From: Candidatus Limosilactobacillus merdigallinarum
GTDB taxonomy: Bacteria > Bacillota > Bacilli > Lactobacillales > Lactobacillaceae
DNA: 59,066 nt
Assembly: GCA_019114515.1 (NCBI GenBank)
Contig: DXFH01000025.1
Span: 1 to 59,066, forward strand
Direction of reading: 5' to 3'
Shown: positions 56,806 through 59,066 of the stretch, in pieces
Numbering within the stretch: position 1 is the first letter of the stretch
Layout of the letters: each line of letters opens with the position of its first letter
The notes under the pieces: generated by a model
The model's database searches: none
The model's input: the letters and a program-made list of their open reading frames with translations, nothing else
What the model was told of the DNA's origin: nothing
Program-made: the position numbers and the translations under genes

Positions 56806-56883
56806 ATGCCGACACCTCTCAATCTTCGTGTACAACCAATCTAAAGTAATTGTAACGTTTTAGGCTTAAAAGTAAAGCTAACA

Positions 56884-56908
56884 AAAAAGCTGGGCCAGCA
56901 CCCAGCTC
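56884..56908 (-). terminator. Terminator of spx
   Basis: Minus strand stem AGCTGGG / CCCAGCT, 6-base loop, six T residues; adjoins the spx stop. Confidence 0.88.
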
Positions 56909-56912
56909 TTAT

Positions 56913-57314
56913 TTAGATCAGATCAGCTTTGCGTTGTGCTTCAGCCAACTCCATTTTCCGGATCTTCCGCGGAAGGAAACGACGAATTTCATCTTCATTG
57001 TAACCAACCTGCATCCGCCGGTCATCGATGATAATTGGCCGCCTAAGCAAGCCTGGCTCTTCTTGCAACAACTTGTAGAGCTGATTCATTGGTAATTCAT
57101 CTAAGTCAACCTTTAATTGAGCATAAGCCTTGGACCGTTTGGAAATGATATCTTCGGTTCCATGAACGGTCATTTTTAGAATATTTTTGATTTCATTTTT
57201 GCTTAGAGGCTCAGAGAAAATGTTCCGTTCTTTAAATGGAATACCGTGTTCTTGCAGCCAAGCACGTGCCTTCCTGCAGGATGTACAACTTGGTGATGTA
57301 TATAATGTAACCAT
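56913..57314 (-). CDS. spx: Redox-sensing regulator Spx
   Basis: ArsC-like regulator that binds RNA polymerase alpha under thiol stress. 133 residues, with the intact switch Cys10-x-x-Cys13 (SPSCTSC), Gly52 (alpha contact) and Arg92 in RRPI. ATG at 57314 with AAGGGGG upstream. It has its own promoter and is followed by mecA, then coiA; spxH nearby encodes its likely degradation adaptor. Compare the cysteine-less paralogue at 20030-20452. Confidence 0.97.
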   Translation of the reverse strand: MVTLYTSPSCTSCRKARAWLQEHGIPFKERNIFSEPLSKNEIKNILKMTVHGTEDIISKRSKAYAQLKVDLDELPMNQLYKLLQEEPGLLRRPIIIDDRRMQVGYNEDEIRRFLPRKIRKMELAEAQRKADLI

Positions 57315-57355
57315 TAAAGAAGCCCCCTTATCGATTCATAATTACTTTTGTAGTC

Positions 57356-57384
57356 ATTATACCCAATGAAATTACAAAAATAAA
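57356..57384 (-). promoter_or_regulatory. spx promoter
   Basis: Minus strand: perfect -10 TATAAT (57356-57361), 17-base spacer, weak -35 TTTATT (57379-57384). The weak -35 suggests activator or stress control, but no operator was identified. Confidence 0.6.
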
Positions 57385-57402
57385 TGCTTTTAAACAATTT
57401 TC

Positions 57403-57431
57403 TTGACTTTTTGTAAGTAAATTCATAGATG
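57403..57431 (+). promoter_or_regulatory. Possible promoter before the 57451-57546 hairpin
   Basis: Plus strand: good -35 TTGACT (57403-57408), 17-base spacer, poor -10 TAGATG (57426-57431). A better -10 (TATAAT, 57573-57578, no clear -35) lies closer to the gene at 57601. Confidence 0.35.
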
Positions 57432-57450
57432 TGGTTTCTATGTGAGTATA

Positions 57451-57546
57451 TTAATAAGAGATTATTATACACACAATACTGATTGTTGATAAATGAAATT
57501 AGCCTAATCCAAAGAGCAACCGATAATTGGCTATCTCTCTTATTAA
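57451..57546. other. Nested inverted repeats in the spx-57601 intergenic region
   Basis: TTAATAAGAGA (57451-57461) is repeated as its perfect inverse (57536-57546). Inside, AGCC-AAT (about 57500-57507) pairs with ATT-GGCT near 57525-57532. The arrangement could form a branched RNA of about 95 bases or be a binding region. No T run follows, so it is not a terminator. Confidence 0.45.
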
Positions 57547-57600
57547 CGCGGTCCAGAGTTTTGCTAGTAGTGTATAATATAGCTGAAGGAGTGAAAGCTT

Positions 57601-58092
57601 ATGATCAGTCAAATTCACTACGCTGCCGGCTCAAAAGCTTACATTGATGGTGAAATCAGCAAATACGCTGACCGTCGTTTGCAACCGGTTGAAAGCATAG
57701 ATACTGCTGACAAGTATGAAATTTATGATTTATCTGACAAAAATAATGTTTTAGGCGATTCTATCGATTTAATCATTGACTATGCAGTTGGCAATGATGA
57801 ATTCAAGGGTGTTGTTCATTACCAGGCATTTGATCTATCAAAGAAACGTGATCAATCAGTAGCAAAAGCAATTAGGGATGCTTTAGACAATGCCTATAAT
57901 GATCCTGATAGCGGTTTTGTTAATGGCTACCTTGCACATCGGAAGGATCACCCATTAACCATTATTATGCTGAGTATTTGGCAAAGCGAAGAAGCCCTGG
58001 ATAAATGGCTTCAAAGTGACGCTTACACAACGCTGAAGCAATTTACTAATCAGCGCATCCGTAATTTTACAGAGACATTCAAAACTATCTAA
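57601..58092 (+). CDS. ABM-like (antibiotic biosynthesis monooxygenase fold) protein
   Basis: 163 residues, soluble. The second half (FKGVVHYQAFDL..., then YLAHRKDHPLTIIMLSIWQSEEALDKWLQSDAY) matches the dimeric ferredoxin-like ABM fold, where the WxSEEAxxxWxxS pattern is typical; the first 65 residues are less recognisable. Related Firmicutes proteins include haem-degrading HmoB-like enzymes and the TRAP family, but no haem ligand can be assigned here. ATG after GAAGGAG. It stands alone, with its own terminator at 58118-58155. Confidence 0.75.
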   Translation: MISQIHYAAGSKAYIDGEISKYADRRLQPVESIDTADKYEIYDLSDKNNVLGDSIDLIIDYAVGNDEFKGVVHYQAFDLSKKRDQSVAKAIRDALDNAYNDPDSGFVNGYLAHRKDHPLTIIMLSIWQSEEALDKWLQSDAYTTLKQFTNQRIRNFTETFKTI

Positions 58093-58117
58093 ACTAACAA
58101 ACTTATGTCATATCAAT

Positions 58118-58155
58118 AAGCCCCATTACGTGAGAATACGTGATGGAGCTTTTTC
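58118..58155 (+). terminator. Terminator of the ABM-like gene
   Basis: Stem AAGC-CCAT-ACGT / ACGT-ATGG-GCTT with a mismatch and a wobble pair, loop GAGAAT, T residues after. Confidence 0.8.
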
Positions 58156-58168
58156 AATATATAATAAA

Positions 58169-58194
58169 TAAAAAAGCCTGTCATCTAGACAGAC
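58169..58194 (-). terminator. Terminator of the Glu-fMet-Asp tRNA unit
   Basis: Minus strand stem GTCTGTC / GACAGGC (one G-U pair), loop of 5, then six T residues, ten bases past tRNA-Asp. Confidence 0.88.
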
Positions 58195-58203
58195 AATTAG
58201 AAG

Positions 58204-58278
58204 CGGTCCATACGCGACTCGAACGCGTGATCTCATCCGTGACAGGGATGCGTCCTAAACCAACTAGACCAATGGACC
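58204..58278 (-). tRNA. tRNA-Asp (GTC)
   Basis: Seven-pair acceptor GGTCCAT / ATGGACC, anticodon stem CATCC / GGATG with loop CTGTCAC (anticodon GTC), T arm with GTTCGAGTC. Discriminator G. CCA is not encoded. Last of the downstream tRNA unit. Confidence 0.96.
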
Positions 58279-58283
58279 ATGAA

Positions 58284-58357
<74 letters not shown>

Positions 58358-58366
58358 ATAATGAAG

Positions 58367-58439
58367 TGACCCGTGCGGGATTCGAACCCACGTTACCAGC
58401 GTGAAAGGCTGGTGTCTTAACCAACTTGACCAACGGGTC
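58367..58439 (-). tRNA. tRNA-Glu (TTC)
   Basis: Acceptor GACCCGT / ACGGGTC, anticodon stem CCAGC / GCTGG with loop CTTTCAC (anticodon TTC), T loop TTCGAAT. A substrate of the MnmA enzyme encoded at 25925-27058. No CCA encoded. Confidence 0.97.
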
Positions 58440-58489
58440 ATCAAAAGACGACTGATTGTTTGAAATATACCAATCAAACAACAATAAAT

Positions 58490-58518
58490 ACTATAACAAA
58501 GAAAGAAAGATTATGCAA
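58490..58518 (-). promoter_or_regulatory. Promoter of the Glu-fMet-Asp tRNA unit
   Basis: Minus strand: -35 TTGCAT (58513-58518), 17-base spacer, -10 TATAGT (58490-58495), about 50 bases before tRNA-Glu. The rest of the 58519-58670 gap shows no gene. Confidence 0.75.
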
Positions 58519-58671
58519 GACATAATCAATAAAAATTTGATCATCAGACTTATCTTTTTAGAATCCGGCCTTTTACCTAACATTGATACTGTCTATCACG
58601 TTTTAAGAAAAGGATTAGCTATTTGCTGAGCAAAAGCTTCATAAACATGAGCCGTAAAATAGTAGTTTAAT

Positions 58672-58712
58672 GACTAAAAAAGAAAACCACAGTCCAATCA
58701 GAACTGCAGTTA
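58672..58712 (-). terminator. Terminator of the upstream tRNA unit (Phe-Gly-Ile-Ser)
   Basis: Minus strand stem AACTGCAGT / ACTGTGGTT (two G-U pairs), 9-base loop, then TTTTC and six T residues. Confidence 0.78.
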
Positions 58713-58720
58713 ACATATAG

Positions 58721-58809
58721 CGGAGACTGAGGGATTCGAACCCTCGCGCCGTTTTACCGACCTACACCCTTAGCAGGGGCGCCTCTTCAGCCAACTTGAG
58801 TAAGTCTCC
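58721..58809 (-). tRNA. tRNA-Ser (GCT)
   Basis: 89 bases, with the long variable arm expected of serine tRNAs. Acceptor GGAGACT / AGTCTCC, anticodon loop CTGCTAA (anticodon GCT), T loop TTCGAAT, discriminator G. Confidence 0.97.
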
Positions 58810-58819
58810 ATATTAAAGA

Positions 58820-58894
<75 letters not shown>

Positions 58895-58910
58895 ATTATC
58901 CACACGGGAA

Positions 58911-58981
58911 AGCGGGTAACGAGAATCGAACTCGCGACAACAGCTTGGAAGGCTGTGGTTTTACCACTAAACTATACCCGC
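58911..58981 (-). tRNA. tRNA-Gly (TCC)
   Basis: 71 bases. Acceptor GCGGGTA / TACCCGC, anticodon loop CTTCCAA (anticodon TCC), T loop TTCGATT, discriminator T. Confidence 0.96.
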
Positions 58982-58992
58982 ATAGATTTAAA

Positions 58993-59065
58993 TGGCGCGG
59001 GACGGAATCGAACCGCCGACACACGGAGCTTCAATCCGTTGCTCTACCAACTGAGCTACCGAGCC
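58993..59065 (-). tRNA. tRNA-Phe (GAA) with an acceptor-stem mismatch
   Basis: Anticodon stem ACGGA / TCCGT with loop TTGAAGC (anticodon GAA), T arm GGCGG-TTCGATT-CCGTC. The acceptor strands are GGCTCGG and CCGCGCC, so position 4-69 is a T-C mismatch while the other six pairs are good. The cluster continues beyond the window edge. Confidence 0.92.
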
Positions 59066-59066
59066 A

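Overview
The window is a compact, gene-dense core-chromosome segment of a low-to-moderate GC lactic acid bacterium. It is most likely a Lactobacillaceae member close to Limosilactobacillus. The evidence is the order tig-tuf, the complete dcw cell-division cluster ending in divIVA-(T-box)-ileS, the spx-mecA-coiA-spxH-relQ-nadK-rluD block, the lactobacillus-type small families (DUF1831, DUF3397, DUF4044, UPF0223, YlbG), an RNase J2 of the HGHADAIG type, and tRNA genes without encoded CCA. I cannot resolve the species. I see no insertion sequence, prophage, integron or CRISPR array.

Layout, nearly all on the minus strand. 1-5503: trigger factor (cut by the window edge), EF-Tu, an unknown helical-repeat protein, RNase J2, S15. 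5756-6010: S20 (plus). 6059-10476: DNA polymerase III delta and the late competence operon comEA-comEB-comEC, in which comEC carries an in-frame stop. 10563-14136: a PDZ-Lon protease, CoaD, RsmD, YlbG, FtsW. 14280-17258: TypA, an inositol-monophosphatase-family enzyme, UPF0223. 17385-20452: peptide deformylase, an unknown membrane protein, RNAP epsilon, a lipid kinase and a cysteine-less Spx paralogue. 20504-25768: Prs, RecD2, a separate OB-domain ORF directly in front of recD2, a TPR protein, a histidine phosphatase. 25925-29289: MnmA, DUF1831, MtnN, a tail-anchored protein, a NUDIX hydrolase, a cold-shock protein. 29427-46003: ileS behind an Ile T-box, then divIVA, ylmH, yggT, sepF, ftsZ, ftsA, divIB, murG, murD, mraY, pbp2B, ftsL, rsmH, mraZ. 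46155-50679: DUF3397, DUF4044 (plus), FtsK, TrmL, RlmA. 50774-57314: a lactonase-like propeller (plus), RluD, NadK, RelQ, SpxH (plus), CoiA, MecA, Spx. 57601-58092: an ABM-like protein (plus). 58204-59065: seven tRNA genes in two transcription units.

Functionally the window joins cell wall synthesis and division, translation and tRNA modification, proteolytic and redox stress control (Spx, SpxH, MecA, RelQ), and relics of natural competence. No large accessory island is present. The most interesting signals are small: a stop codon embedded in the recD2 Shine-Dalgarno that separates two homologous OB domains in the same frame; a structured, terminator-ended leader or small RNA in front of trmL; a nonsense codon in comEC; a second Spx without its redox cysteines or Arg92; three 10-bp GTGG repeats over the mraZ promoter; and several genes placed immediately behind intrinsic terminators.

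No gap without a gene exceeds 300 bases. The largest are 57315-57600 and 58440-58720; both contain promoters or hairpins described in the entries.
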